From Paraflavitalea devenefica (GTDB lineage Bacteria; Bacteroidota; Bacteroidia; Chitinophagales; Chitinophagaceae), in NCBI RefSeq assembly GCF_011759375.1, contig NZ_JAARML010000001.1:1-64000 (forward strand): 64,000 nt of DNA, read 5' to 3'. Of this stretch, positions 27,366 through 35,896 are shown in pieces. Position 1 is the first letter of the stretch. Each line of letters begins with the position of its first letter. Position numbers and translations under genes: made by a program. The notes under the pieces were generated by a model. It was not told the origin of the DNA, did not search any database, and worked only from the letters and a program-made list of their open reading frames with translations.

Positions 27366-28259
27366 ATGAGAAGCATTCGTAAGCATTTGCACTGGGTCAT
27401 TCCCACCCTTGGATTATTCACCGTTGTTGCCCTCGTAGCCTGGAAAGACCGTCCGCAACAACCCGCGCCCGGGCAATCAGTGACCCAGGATACCGTTCCC
27501 GCCAAAAGAAATAAAGTAACCCGTGAAGCCGGTGAAAGAGACCTGGACAAGGAGATCCGGCAAATGGACGAAGCCAAAGAAAGACTGAAAGAAGTAGACT
27601 GGGACCGGGTTAAAAAGAGCATAGAAGAAGCCCAAAAGAATATTGATTTTGAGAAGATAAGATTGCAGACAGAGCTGGCTGCCAAGCAGATAGACATGGA
27701 GAAGATCAGCCGGGAAGTACAGGAATCACTAAAAAAGATTGATTTCGAAAAGATCCAAAAGGAGGTCAATGAATCACTGAAGAATGCCCATACTTATGTA
27801 GATGCAGAAAAGATCAAAAAGGAGCTGGCACAAGCTAGGCTGGAAGTAGAAAGGGAGTTAAAGAACAAGGACTGGGAAAAGGAACTGGAAGCCGTCAAAA
27901 AGCTAAATTCAGAAGAGTTCAGGAAGCAAATGGACCAGGCAAAGGAAGAAATGGAGAAGGCCAGAAAAGAGCTGGACATGGAAAAGCTGGGTCTGAAAGA
28001 AAAGATGGAAGATGCCTGGGTAGAGATCGGTAAGGCTAAAGAGGAATTCAAAGGCTACCAGGAAATGATCTACAGCATGGAAAAAGATGGTTTATTAAGC
28101 ACCAAAAGCGACTATACGATCAAATATAAGGAAGGCGACCTGCTCATTAACGGCAAGAAACAATCCCAGCCCGTACTGGACAAGTATAAAAAGTATTTTA
28201 AAAAGGACAACGTCACCATCCGGAAAGAAGATGGCGATATGGACATTGATTTCGATTAA
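27366..28259 (+). CDS. Charged coiled-coil protein with BlaR1/M56-like C-terminal segment
   Basis: A 297-residue protein. A single N-terminal span (HWVIPTLGLFTVVALVAW, ~9-26) anchors it, leaving most outside the cytoplasm. Residues ~55-235 are a continuous, highly charged coiled coil with internal repeats keyed on KIDFEKI/QIDMEKI. The last ~60 residues (SMEKDGLLSTKSDYTIKYKEG, LLINGKKQSQPVLDKYKKYF) resemble the tail seen in many Bacteroidota M56 (BlaR1-type) proteins, but no peptidase domain or HExxH is present. With the dyads upstream this suggests a target of a BlaI/BlaR1-type system encoded elsewhere. That link is inference; function is unknown. Confidence 0.75.
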   Translation: MRSIRKHLHWVIPTLGLFTVVALVAWKDRPQQPAPGQSVTQDTVPAKRNKVTREAGERDLDKEIRQMDEAKERLKEVDWDRVKKSIEEAQKNIDFEKIRLQTELAAKQIDMEKISREVQESLKKIDFEKIQKEVNESLKNAHTYVDAEKIKKELAQARLEVERELKNKDWEKELEAVKKLNSEEFRKQMDQAKEEMEKARKELDMEKLGLKEKMEDAWVEIGKAKEEFKGYQEMIYSMEKDGLLSTKSDYTIKYKEGDLLINGKKQSQPVLDKYKKYFKKDNVTIRKEDGDMDIDFD

Positions 28260-28281
28260 TAGTGTTATTTTCTCATGTGAC

Positions 28282-28315
28282 AAAAACGGGGCTGAGAACA
28301 GCCCCGTTTTTGTTT
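28282..28315 (+). terminator. Terminator of the coiled-coil gene
   Basis: AACGGGGCTG and CAGCCCCGTT pair around AGAA, with T-rich sequence after and A-rich before, so it may work on both strands. Confidence 0.9.
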
Positions 28316-28380
28316 TTGCAGGGTGTACTGGTTGATGTAAAAGCGCTATGCAAACGTAGCTGGATGGCAGTCAGTAGGCG

Positions 28381-28556
28381 GGCTTACCCGTAAATACTTG
28401 CACTGGAATGGTAGTAAACTTGCACTGGAATAGCACTCCCAGTGCCTATCCGTATATAATGCGAATGCTATACCCTGTGCGCAACTTACGCAGTATCAGT
28501 ACTATTAGACTACCTGCCAACCACCGTACCCATACAACCCAGTGCAAGTAGTAAGC
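28381..28556 (+). repeat. Intergenic element with inverted ends and an internal direct repeat
   Basis: ACTTGCACTGGAAT occurs at 28396-28409 and 28418-28431 (22-bp step). The reverse complement CCAGTGCAAGTA is at 28539-28550, followed by GTAAGC, matching the GCTTAC at 28382-28387. The whole 176-bp piece therefore has inverted ends. No gene is visible in the surrounding 28260-28666. Confidence 0.5.
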
Positions 28557-28610
28557 TATCTGGCAAACCATACAAACAATATAAACTCCTGGTTCAAAAG
28601 GTATTAGCAT

Positions 28611-28642
28611 AAAAAAGCGGTCCCGCCAATGGCGGGACCGCT
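28611..28642 (-). terminator. Terminator of the CarboxypepD-like gene
   Basis: A perfect 12-bp stem AGCGGTCCCGCC/GGCGGGACCGCT with a 3-nt loop; the A run at 28611-28616 gives the U tract on the minus strand. Confidence 0.92.
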
Positions 28643-28666
28643 GAATATTTTTATGTACGACCGGGC

Positions 28667-29080
28667 TTATTTACTATCCATCATGCGTAGGGGGTGGAAT
28701 ACATCGCTTTCATCATCAGCCCCCTCATTGCTGATATCAAAGTTCAATTTCAGAGGAACGCCCTCTTTCAGCGTAACTCCTTCTTTTCTATAGGTTTTAT
28801 ATCCTTTTTTTTCCAGTATGATGATCAACTCGCCGGCAGGCATCTGGGGCACTTTAAAGTTGCCGGAAGCATCGGTGGTTACAAATTCCTTTTTATCCTG
28901 GCCTTTGCCGGATATGGAAACAGTAACACCCTGAACCGGTTTTTTGGTGCCGGATTCGGACACAATGCCCGAAATGGCTGGTTCAGGTTTTCCACGGTCG
29001 TCGTGCCCGTTATTAGCTTTGGTTAACAAGGCAAGAGGAAGCATTGCTGTAAGCAACAGGAGTTTTTTCTTTCCTCTCAT
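28667..29080 (-). CDS. Exported carboxypeptidase-regulatory-like domain protein
   Basis: A 137-residue protein starting MRGKKKLLLLTAMLPLALLTKA, a signal peptide; the longer frame from 29122 would put 14 polar residues before it, so ATG 29080 is preferred. Residues ~35-105 form one transthyretin-like beta sandwich (AISGIVSESGTKKPVQGVTVSISGKG, TDASGNFKVPQMPAGELIIIL, KKGYKTY). A free-standing copy of the domain found at the N-terminus of SusC proteins. Function unknown, periplasm or cell surface. Confidence 0.8.
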   Translation of the reverse strand: MRGKKKLLLLTAMLPLALLTKANNGHDDRGKPEPAISGIVSESGTKKPVQGVTVSISGKGQDKKEFVTTDASGNFKVPQMPAGELIIILEKKGYKTYRKEGVTLKEGVPLKLNFDISNEGADDESDVFHPLRMMDSK

Positions 29081-29255
29081 AAAATAGCGTTTAAAAGGTT
29101 GGCGAAGTAATGTTGTGACCACTCATCACCTGCATCTGGTGCTCATCCTTTATAAGGACACATACCTCATAAAGAATGTTGCACATTTCAGCAAGAAAGT
29201 TACCTATTCTTCTTCACTTACTAATGCCGGTCATGTAAATTATTTACCGAACTTA

Positions 29256-30254
29256 TCAAGATTCCCCGAGATCAATTTCCGTATTGTCGCCAATATTCAG
29301 GCTACGGCTTTCCCCCTTTACTTCGGTATCACTGCCAATCAGGGAAGTGGTGAGCACAATATCATACAGGTCGGCAAAGGAGCCGATGATGGAATCCTTG
29401 ATGATAGAATAGTTGATGGTCGTTTTTTCCCCGATGGTCACATTGGGGCCTATGATGGAATTATTGATGCTGCAGCCTTTAGCGATGCTTACAGGGGGTA
29501 TTATGATGGTATTTTCCAGGTTATGCTCCGGGGCGATCACGCCACCAAACTTCTTCAGGAGGGTGGCATTCGATTCCAGCAGGGTTTCTTTCCGGCCACA
29601 GTCGAACCAGTTCTGCACCTTAAACGCCTGGAACCGGGCGCCCTGCTGGATCATGCATTCCAGCGCATCCGTTATACTAAACTCCCCGCGGCTCATCACC
29701 TGGTTGCGGATATTATTTTCCAGGCAGTTAAAGAGCAGGGCGGTTTCTTTGATCCGGTAAACGCCCACCAGCGCCATATTGGATTTGGGGATCTGGGGCT
29801 TTTCCACCACCCGGTTGATAAAGCCATCCTCACCCATTTCCACCACGCCGAAATTGCGGGGATCATCCACCCTTTTCACCCCCAGCACCGAACCCGGCAT
29901 ATCCAGCACCTGCTTTACATCGTATTCGCAAATGGTATCGCCCAATACGATGAACATTTCATCGTCGGCTACGATATTCCGGGTAAGCTGGATGGCATGA
30001 CCGATACCGTGCCGCTCGCTCTGGTATACAAAATGCGTCTGCAGACCGGGATATTTCTCTTTCACGTAATCCTGTATCTTCTCGCCCAGGTAACCTACAA
30101 TAAAAATGAATTCATTGATGCCGGCTTCTGTCAACTGATCAACAATAATGCTCAGGATCGTTTTTCCTGCAAGCGGTATCAGTGCCTTGGGTTGTGTGTA
30201 TGTATGGGGACGTAGCTTGGTACCTGCACCGGCTACGGGGATGATCGCTTTCAT
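29256..30254 (-). CDS. Sugar-1-phosphate nucleotidyltransferase with left-handed beta-helix tail
   Basis: A 332-residue protein. The N-terminal catalytic domain has VAGAGTKLRPHTYTQPKALIPLAGKT, the nucleotide-binding loop and substrate lysine of the NTP_transferase family, then VIVLGDTICEYD (metal-binding Asp) and VYRIKE. Residues ~240-332 contain hexapeptide repeats (SIAKGCSINNSIIGPNVTIGEKTTI). It activates a sugar phosphate with dTTP or UTP for envelope polysaccharide synthesis; which sugar is not clear. It is transcribed divergently from glyA, with an inverted repeat TTGTGT/ACACAA at 30319-30337 between them. Confidence 0.87.
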   Translation of the reverse strand: MKAIIPVAGAGTKLRPHTYTQPKALIPLAGKTILSIIVDQLTEAGINEFIFIVGYLGEKIQDYVKEKYPGLQTHFVYQSERHGIGHAIQLTRNIVADDEMFIVLGDTICEYDVKQVLDMPGSVLGVKRVDDPRNFGVVEMGEDGFINRVVEKPQIPKSNMALVGVYRIKETALLFNCLENNIRNQVMSRGEFSITDALECMIQQGARFQAFKVQNWFDCGRKETLLESNATLLKKFGGVIAPEHNLENTIIIPPVSIAKGCSINNSIIGPNVTIGEKTTINYSIIKDSIIGSFADLYDIVLTTSLIGSDTEVKGESRSLNIGDNTEIDLGES

Positions 30255-30412
30255 TGAAAAACAAGTAATTTGTTTTTACGAGCCGTGAAAATAGGGAAAA
30301 TAATCCGTACATATTTTTTTGTGTAAAATCCACACAACGATTGGCATTGTATTTCTGCCTGTTGGCAATATGCACAAAATACCCCCGCCCTGTTGCCGGG
30401 ACCATAGATTCT

Positions 30413-30445
30413 GTTTACATATTATTTCAGTTTGAACTACTTTTG
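30413..30445 (+). promoter_or_regulatory. glyA promoter
   Basis: The -7 box TACTTTTG (30438-30445) fits TAnnTTTG exactly, with a weak GTTTAC at 30413-30418 for -33. The box ends only 5 nt before the ATG, so the mRNA may be nearly leaderless. Confidence 0.5.
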
Positions 30446-30449
30446 CGCC

Positions 30450-31730
30450 ATGCAAAAAGATACGTTAGTTTTTGACCTCATCAACCAGGAACTTGAACGC
30501 CAGCGCAATGGCATTGAACTCATCGCCTCGGAAAACTTTACTTCCCTGCAGGTAATGCAGGCCATGGGTACCGTACCCACCAATAAATACGCAGAAGGAT
30601 ACCCCGGCAAACGTTATTATGGTGGTTGCGAGATCGTTGACCAGCTTGAAACACTGGCCATTGACCGGCTTAAAAAGATCTTTAATGCCAGTTGGGCCAA
30701 CGTGCAGCCCCATAGCGGCGCACAGGCCAACACCGCCGTATTTGTAGCCTGCCTGAAGCCCGGCGACAAAATATTAGGCCTCGACCTCAGCATGGGTGGT
30801 CACCTCACCCATGGCAGTCCCGCCAACTTCAGCGGTAAAAACTATGTGGCGCTCCATTACGGCGTGAAAAAAGAAACCGGTCTGGTAGATTATGACCAAC
30901 TGGAATCTATTGCCCGCAAGGAGAAACCCAAAATGATCATTTGCGGCGCTTCTGCCTATAGCCGCGACTGGGATTATGCCCGCATCCGCGCGGTGGCCGA
31001 TGAGATCGGCGCCCTGGTACTGGCCGATATTGCACACCCTGCCGGCCTGATTGCCAAAGGGCTGCTCAATGACCCCTTTGATCATTGCCATATCGTAACT
31101 TCTACTACGCACAAAACATTACGCGGCCCCCGTGGTGGTATCATCATGGTGCGCCACGATTTCGATAACCCCTTTGGCATTAAAGATCCCAAAGGCAATA
31201 CCCGCTCTATCACTTCCCTGCTCGACTTAGCGGTATTCCCCGGTATACAGGGCGGCCCGCTGGAACACGTTATTGCCGCCAAGGCAGTAGCTTTCGGTGA
31301 GATCCTGACCGATGAGTTCCTGGCTTATGGCAAACAGATCCTGGGCAATGCACAGGCCATGGCCAAAGCCTTGGTGAACCGTGGTTATGACCTCATCAGC
31401 CAGGGTACCGACAACCACCTGATGCTGATTGACCTGCGCAATAAAAACCTCACTGGTAAGAAAGCACAGGAAACACTGGACAAAGCACATATCACCCTTA
31501 ATAAGAACGCAGTTCCATTTGATGACAAGAGTCCTTTCGTAACCAGCGGTATCCGTGTAGGCGTACCCGCCATCACTACCCGCGGTATGAAAGAAGCTGA
31601 CATGGAAACAGTGGTAGAACTGATTGACAAGGTGCTGACGAATGCAGATGATGAAAACACCATCAAATCTGTAAAGGGCGATGTACAGGCATTCATGAAG
31701 AAATTCCCGCTGTATCCTGAATTGGGATAA
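30450..31730 (+). CDS. glyA: Serine hydroxymethyltransferase
   Basis: A 426-residue PLP enzyme converting serine and tetrahydrofolate to glycine and methylene-tetrahydrofolate. Family words: [10 protein letters not shown] at ~24-33, [15 protein letters not shown], and [13 protein letters not shown] with PLP lysine at 222. Length is normal. ATG at 30450 ([10 protein letters not shown]) is chosen over an in-frame ATG at 30432, which would lie upstream of the -7 box. The gene is alone with its own terminator. Confidence 0.98.
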   Translation: MQKDTLVFDLINQELERQRNGIELIASENFTSLQVMQAMGTVPTNKYAEGYPGKRYYGGCEIVDQLETLAIDRLKKIFNASWANVQPHSGAQANTAVFVACLKPGDKILGLDLSMGGHLTHGSPANFSGKNYVALHYGVKKETGLVDYDQLESIARKEKPKMIICGASAYSRDWDYARIRAVADEIGALVLADIAHPAGLIAKGLLNDPFDHCHIVTSTTHKTLRGPRGGIIMVRHDFDNPFGIKDPKGNTRSITSLLDLAVFPGIQGGPLEHVIAAKAVAFGEILTDEFLAYGKQILGNAQAMAKALVNRGYDLISQGTDNHLMLIDLRNKNLTGKKAQETLDKAHITLNKNAVPFDDKSPFVTSGIRVGVPAITTRGMKEADMETVVELIDKVLTNADDENTIKSVKGDVQAFMKKFPLYPELG

Positions 31731-31752
31731 TATCTTAATAGATTTAATACCA

Positions 31753-31798
31753 CAAATGGTGAGCCGCTTTCAACAGCAGCTCACCATTTGCGTTTTAG
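31753..31798 (+). terminator. glyA terminator
   Basis: A perfect 12-bp stem CAAATGGTGAGC/GCTCACCATTTG is followed by CGTTTT, 22 bp after the stop. Confidence 0.85.
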
Positions 31799-31862
31799 GC
31801 ACGGCTGGCTTATATTGTAATAAAAATCCCAGGTACCCGACTAATCTTTAAATCTTACTACT

Positions 31863-32042
31863 ATGTTCCTTGTATTAATCGGGCTGTTATGCGTTGCCTT
31901 ATGGATATGGGCGCTGGTGGATATTGTCAGGAGCCGTTTCCGTGAAGAGTCTACCAAAATAATCTGGTGCCTGCTGGTTGTTTTCCTTCCTTTCCTGGGT
32001 ACCATACTGTACCTGGCCATCGGGAGAGAGCAAAAGATGTAA
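31863..32042 (+). CDS. Small PLDc_N-domain membrane protein
   Basis: A 59-residue gene. It reads MFLVLIGLLCVALWIWALVD, a polar turn IVRSRFREESTKI, then IWCLLVVFLPFLGTILYLAIG and REQKM. Two membrane spans with the central charged turn and the P-F-L-G-x-x-x-Y-L motif are the PLDc_N domain, the membrane hairpin found at the N-terminus of cardiolipin synthases, here without the catalytic part. It probably sits in the inner membrane; stand-alone copies are common and uncharacterised. It is convergent with the LytTR regulator gene (17-bp gap). Confidence 0.8.
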   Translation: MFLVLIGLLCVALWIWALVDIVRSRFREESTKIIWCLLVVFLPFLGTILYLAIGREQKM

Positions 32043-32059
32043 AGACTGATGTGTTCAAC

Positions 32060-32770
32060 TTACACATCCACTACTTTTAGAAAACCCTGCTTATAGCTTC
32101 TGCCCAGGGGCAGCTCATAGCCTTCTATATTGATGAGGTCATTATTGTAGCCAGATATGCGGTCTATGGCAATGATGTAGGACTTATGAATGCGCAGGAA
32201 TTTATTCTCCGGCAGTTTTTCTTCCATATAGCTTAGCCGCTGGTAAGTGATGAGCGGCTTATCAGTTGTTACGATCTTCACGTAATCCTTGATGCTTTCA
32301 ATGTACACGATATCCTTCAGGAAAACTTTCTTTACCTGCTTGTTGACCTTGAAATACATATAAGCTTTCTCAAAAGCATCGGAAGGTTGTTCTGCCGCCT
32401 CTGTTTGCCGCAATAAGGTATACTGATTGTATTTGGCAATGGCCTTCAAAAACCGGTCGAAGGAAACAGGCTTTACAATATAGTCCAGCACATCAAGATC
32501 AAACCCATCAGCAGCAAACTCCCGGTAAGCGGTAATAACAATAATTCTGGGCCGGTCGTGCAGGGAACGGATCAGGTCGAGCCCTGTCATCTTCGGCATC
32601 TGGATATCCAGTAACAGCAGGTCAACCTTTGTTTTCTGCAACACGCCAAATGCTTCAATGGCATTACTGCACCTGCCTACTATTTCCAGGTCGGCCACCC
32701 GTTCAATATAACTGGTAATCAGGTCTACAGCCGGTGGTTCATCATCCACCAACAGGCACTTTATTTTCAT
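32060..32770 (-). CDS. LytTR-family response regulator
   Basis: A 236-residue regulator. The receiver domain has acidic pocket DDE (9-11), phosphoacceptor Asp55 in LLLLDIQMPKMTG and the conserved Lys in YIVKPVSFDRFL. The C-terminal LytTR DNA-binding domain is shown by KVFLKDIVYIESIKDYVKIVT, FLRIHKSYIIAIDRI and LPLGRSYKQGF. Its start lies 29 nt inside the end of the kinase gene, so the two are translationally coupled. Confidence 0.95.
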   Translation of the reverse strand: MKIKCLLVDDEPPAVDLITSYIERVADLEIVGRCSNAIEAFGVLQKTKVDLLLLDIQMPKMTGLDLIRSLHDRPRIIVITAYREFAADGFDLDVLDYIVKPVSFDRFLKAIAKYNQYTLLRQTEAAEQPSDAFEKAYMYFKVNKQVKKVFLKDIVYIESIKDYVKIVTTDKPLITYQRLSYMEEKLPENKFLRIHKSYIIAIDRISGYNNDLINIEGYELPLGRSYKQGFLKVVDV

Positions 32771-33791
32771 AGCCCATCGTTTTTATTTTGAGAACTGCCA
32801 GGAAGGTCTGGTCCTCATCAATACATTTAAACTCATGACGGTCGGGATACAATATTTCCAGTCTTCTCTTTACATTCTCCAGCCCTATGCCATTACGTGT
32901 GCCATTGCACTTTCCGTTGGGCGATTTACTATTCTCTACCTTAATGATGAGCCAGCCATCATTACTCAGTATATCCAGCCTTATCCAGCAGGTATCAATT
33001 TCATTGCTTACGCCATGTTTAAAACAATTCTCCACCAACGGCAACAGCAGGAAGGGAGATATACCGATATGCTTTGTATTGTTCAGGACATTCACAGCAA
33101 TATCCAATCGTTCACCATACCGTATCTTCTCCAGTTCAATATAATTACTGATGTACTCTATTTCCTGTTCGAGGGGAATGATGGTTTTGCGGCTATCATA
33201 CAAAGTATAGCTCAGCAGGGAAGAGAGCCGGTAAATAAGATCGGAGGTCTTGGGACTGTTGTGGGTAGACAGTGAATAGATATTGTTCAACGTATTAAAA
33301 ATAAAATGGGGCTGTACCTGCGATTTGAGCAATTCCAGTTGCGCCTCCACCTTGTCTTTTTGTAAAGTTTGCGTGATCCGTTGTTGTTCATACCAGGCTT
33401 GCAGGAAATAGAACATGGCATTCAGGGCAACGATCAGGTAGGTGCCTACGATCTCGAAAATGATTTTCGGGACAAACAGGAATTGCTGCATACTTCTCCA
33501 GTTGGGCGGGTAAATGAAATAATAGTTCAACGCCCTTCTGGCAATACCGAATGCGAGCATGCTTATTATCAGCCCTATCCAGAATTGGGCTTTCTGTCCT
33601 TTGAAATAGTACTGCTTGATCAGCACATGGATGGTAAAAATAGTGGCCGCAAAAAGAAGTGGCGTATACAATGCCGCTGCTATCAGGTGTTGCTTATACT
33701 CCCCATCATAGGCTGCATTGGCCAGCCATTCATACAGGAAATAGCAGGTCCAGAAAATGAGATTGGTGCGAAGTATCTTACTTTTCAACAT
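32742..33791 (-). CDS. LytS/YehU-type sensor histidine kinase
   Basis: A 349-residue kinase. Four membrane spans lie in the first ~130 residues, followed by a coiled coil and the His_kinase domain with phosphoacceptor His162 in SQVQPHFIFNTLNNIYSL. The ATP-binding part has LPLVENCFKHGV (N box) and NGTRNGIGLENVKRRLEILY (G box). No periplasmic sensor domain is present; signal unknown. It forms a pair with the overlapping LytTR regulator and is divergent from a PepSY-like lipoprotein gene. Confidence 0.93.
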   Translation of the reverse strand: MLKSKILRTNLIFWTCYFLYEWLANAAYDGEYKQHLIAAALYTPLLFAATIFTIHVLIKQYYFKGQKAQFWIGLIISMLAFGIARRALNYYFIYPPNWRSMQQFLFVPKIIFEIVGTYLIVALNAMFYFLQAWYEQQRITQTLQKDKVEAQLELLKSQVQPHFIFNTLNNIYSLSTHNSPKTSDLIYRLSSLLSYTLYDSRKTIIPLEQEIEYISNYIELEKIRYGERLDIAVNVLNNTKHIGISPFLLLPLVENCFKHGVSNEIDTCWIRLDILSNDGWLIIKVENSKSPNGKCNGTRNGIGLENVKRRLEILYPDRHEFKCIDEDQTFLAVLKIKTMGYENKVPVGG

Positions 33792-34017
33792 ATACTTTTT
33801 TACTCATCTAAAGTTACCAAATTGTCAAGGCAGCCCTTATTTTATTCGACAAACGGCGTACATCGAAAATACCTGTCGGGAAGAGGTTTATTTATGGGTA
33901 ATCCACGTTATATATCTAATACCTGAACGAAGCACCGGAATATTAATATTACTTTATAGTGTGTTCATGCAACATAAGGAAAGAATCAGCGTCGTATCTA
34001 CAATTAAAAGTATAGCC

Positions 34018-34557
34018 ATGAAACAGATCACCCTATCCGGCATCTTACTGCCGTGTATTCTTATCTTGCTACAAGCTTGTGCCAGCAGCAGGATCAACAG
34101 CCAGCCCAACCCAACCGGTTCTCCGGCTGGTATGCCAGAGATTTTACCAACAGCAGCAGAATCTGGTAATGCTGTTTACCGCAATGACATCCATATCAGA
34201 GCAGTGCGGCATTTCAAAAAAACTTATCCTGGTGTAGAGGATGAACACTGGTATGTGATCCGCAACGGATTTATGGCCAAGTATAAAGCCGGGGATATTA
34301 ACCTCCGCATTGATTATGACCAGTATGGCAGGTGGTTATATTCCATCCGTTATTACGCAGAAAAAAAGCTGCCCCGCGAAGTGAGGCACCAGGTTAAAAG
34401 CACCTGGTACGACTACGCGATATCCAGCGTAGAAGAAATAGAAGTCAACAAACAGCTTATTTATGTCGTGCATATCCATGAAGGGGCCGACTGGAAAATG
34501 ATACGGGTATGCGACGGTGAAATGAGCGAGATCCTGCCGCCGGGCAAGCTCAGGTAA
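34018..34557 (+). CDS. PepSY-like lipoprotein
   Basis: A 179-residue protein. ATG 34018 gives a lipoprotein signal with Cys21 (ILILLQACASS); in-frame ATGs upstream would add a polar leader. Residues ~60-175 (IRAVRHFKKTYPGVEDEHWYV, GFMAKYKAGDINLRIDYDQYGRW, LPREVRHQVKSTW) resemble the PepSY-like family of Bacteroidota. Divergent from the LytS gene with 226 bp between, it could be a target or accessory of that pair, but this is inference. Confidence 0.65.
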   Translation: MKQITLSGILLPCILILLQACASSRINSQPNPTGSPAGMPEILPTAAESGNAVYRNDIHIRAVRHFKKTYPGVEDEHWYVIRNGFMAKYKAGDINLRIDYDQYGRWLYSIRYYAEKKLPREVRHQVKSTWYDYAISSVEEIEVNKQLIYVVHIHEGADWKMIRVCDGEMSEILPPGKLR

Positions 34558-34600
34558 AGTTGGTACTCTTTCAGTTAGGAGTATAAATGGCGCGAAAAAA

Positions 34601-34634
34601 GTGGCAGGAGTAGTTACCTGCCACTTGCCTTTTA
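34601..34634 (+). terminator. Terminator of the PepSY-like gene
   Basis: GTGGCAGG (34601-34608) and CCTGCCAC (34617-34624) form the stem, with TTGCCTTTT after and an A run before. Confidence 0.75.
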
Positions 34635-34647
34635 TGGCTAAGGCTTC

Positions 34648-34700
34648 TTTAGACCCGACAGGTTTCGTCCGCGACACAAGCGAAACCTGTCAGGTCTAAA
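34648..34700 (+). repeat. Long inverted repeat (GACAGGTTTCG type)
   Basis: 20-nt arms at 34648-34667 and 34681-34700 (TTTAGACCcGACAGGTTTCG and its complement) pair with one mismatch around a 13-nt loop. The word AGACCTGACAGGTTT is familiar to me as a dispersed intergenic palindrome in Bacteroidota genomes. Confidence 0.75.
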
Positions 34701-34773
34701 CCAAATGGGCCACTTTAAACAGGTTATTTATACCAGTCAGATTGCTTAATTTTGAGATACATAATTTATCCAA

Positions 34774-35199
34774 ATGCTCCAACGTATACAATCTGTTTGG
34801 TTATTATTGGCCGCAGCCGCCTCTTTTCTCACGCTTAAATTTTCCTTCTATAGCGGTAATATCATAAAGGACGGTCAGCCCAAGGCTTTTTCCCAACTGG
34901 TAGCTACCGATAGTATAGTGCTTACTATTACCACTGTAGCCACTGGATTACTGGCACTGGTAACCATTTTTCTTTATAAAGACAGGAAGTTGCAAACAAG
35001 GCTCAGCCTGCTGGCCCTGCTGCTTTCCGGCCTCAACCTGGTGCTTTTTTATATAGAGATAAAGAAGTTTGTGCCGCTGGAAGGCAATTATGATCTTACG
35101 GCCGCTATTGGCATTGTGGTTCCCCTGTTCATTGTCCTGGCTATCCGTGGCATTTACCGCGATCAGAAGCTGGTTAAAAGCCTTGACCGCCTGCGGTAA
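34774..35199 (+). CDS. DUF4293 membrane protein
   Basis: A 141-residue protein with four predicted spans (about 5-20, 50-67, 78-93, 107-123) and the typical DUF4293 start MLQRIQSVWLLLAA and end IRGIYRDQKLVKSLDRLR. The family is specific to Bacteroidota and has no known function. The stop codon directly abuts the stop of the next, convergent gene (TAATTA), leaving no intergenic DNA. Confidence 0.85.
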   Translation: MLQRIQSVWLLLAAAASFLTLKFSFYSGNIIKDGQPKAFSQLVATDSIVLTITTVATGLLALVTIFLYKDRKLQTRLSLLALLLSGLNLVLFYIEIKKFVPLEGNYDLTAAIGIVVPLFIVLAIRGIYRDQKLVKSLDRLR

Positions 35200-35757
35200 T
35201 TATTTCCCCAGTTCCAGTTCGTAGGCTATAAAAGTCCGTTTCTCTTTTTTAGTAGTTATTATTTTCAGGCGTATCTCCTGCTTGCCATTACTATAGAGGA
35301 TATGTTTGGTCTCATCAAAGTCAAACTCATTTTTCTTCAGGTAATTGTTGGCCAGCAGGTAAGAAGAGATATCGCGGAATTCCTCTTTGTCATAGGTGCG
35401 GTAAGAAACCATCCTGCCTTTGGCATCGCCTACAACAGCATCCATAAAGGTAAGGGAGCGTACGGTGGTGGGCGCTTCTTCGCGCCGGTCGAGGTGTGAG
35501 TACTGGAACAGGGAACTGGTAGAGTCCACGTCTTTCTGCATCAGCAGGTAACCTTTCTTTTTCAGGGTGGTATCAATGCGCCGCTCCGTCCAGTCCAGCA
35601 TATCAAGCAGCACCGGTACCGTTACCATAGGCCCTGTTTCCTTTGGGGTAGTTTTGGTTACCGTAGTAGCTCTTGGCCGGGATAGGGGAATCCTCGCCTG
35701 GGCATGCAATTGCGTACCCAACGCCAATACAATAACCAATAACAGTAAATGACGCAT
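35200..35757 (-). CDS. Exported protein of unknown function
   Basis: A 185-residue protein with a signal peptide (MRHLLLLVIVLALGTQLHAQ). The mature part is basic, mixed alpha/beta (LLDMLDWTERRIDTTLKKKGYLL, YSNGKQEIRLKIITTKKEKRTFIAYELELGK) with no motif I recognise. It is probably periplasmic. The start is supported by the signal peptide. Confidence 0.65.
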   Translation of the reverse strand: MRHLLLLVIVLALGTQLHAQARIPLSRPRATTVTKTTPKETGPMVTVPVLLDMLDWTERRIDTTLKKKGYLLMQKDVDSTSSLFQYSHLDRREEAPTTVRSLTFMDAVVGDAKGRMVSYRTYDKEEFRDISSYLLANNYLKKNEFDFDETKHILYSNGKQEIRLKIITTKKEKRTFIAYELELGK

Positions 35758-35826
35758 AGCCGGTTAACTTTCCTGCAAAGAAAACGGAAGAAATGTTAAT
35801 ACAGTCCGAAAGTGTAACCTGTCACC

Positions 35827-35881
35827 CTGAGCCTGTCGAAGGGCTTGTAGCAGGTTGCCTAAAGGGCTTCGACAAGCTCAG
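35827..35881 (-). repeat. Dispersed inverted repeat (CTGAGCxTGTCGAAG type)
   Basis: CTGAGCCTGTCGAAG (35827-35841) pairs with CTTCGACAAGCTCAG (35867-35881) with one mismatch. This palindrome is widespread in intergenic DNA of Bacteroidota. It lies 16 bp beyond the uvrA stop and may act as its 3' end. Confidence 0.8.
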
Positions 35882-35896
35882 CCAGACATTGTTGTT

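Noticed and set aside
29115..30215. 366-residue open frame opposite the nucleotidyltransferase
   Set aside because: The minus strand encodes a clear NTP_transferase with catalytic motifs; the plus-strand frame has none.
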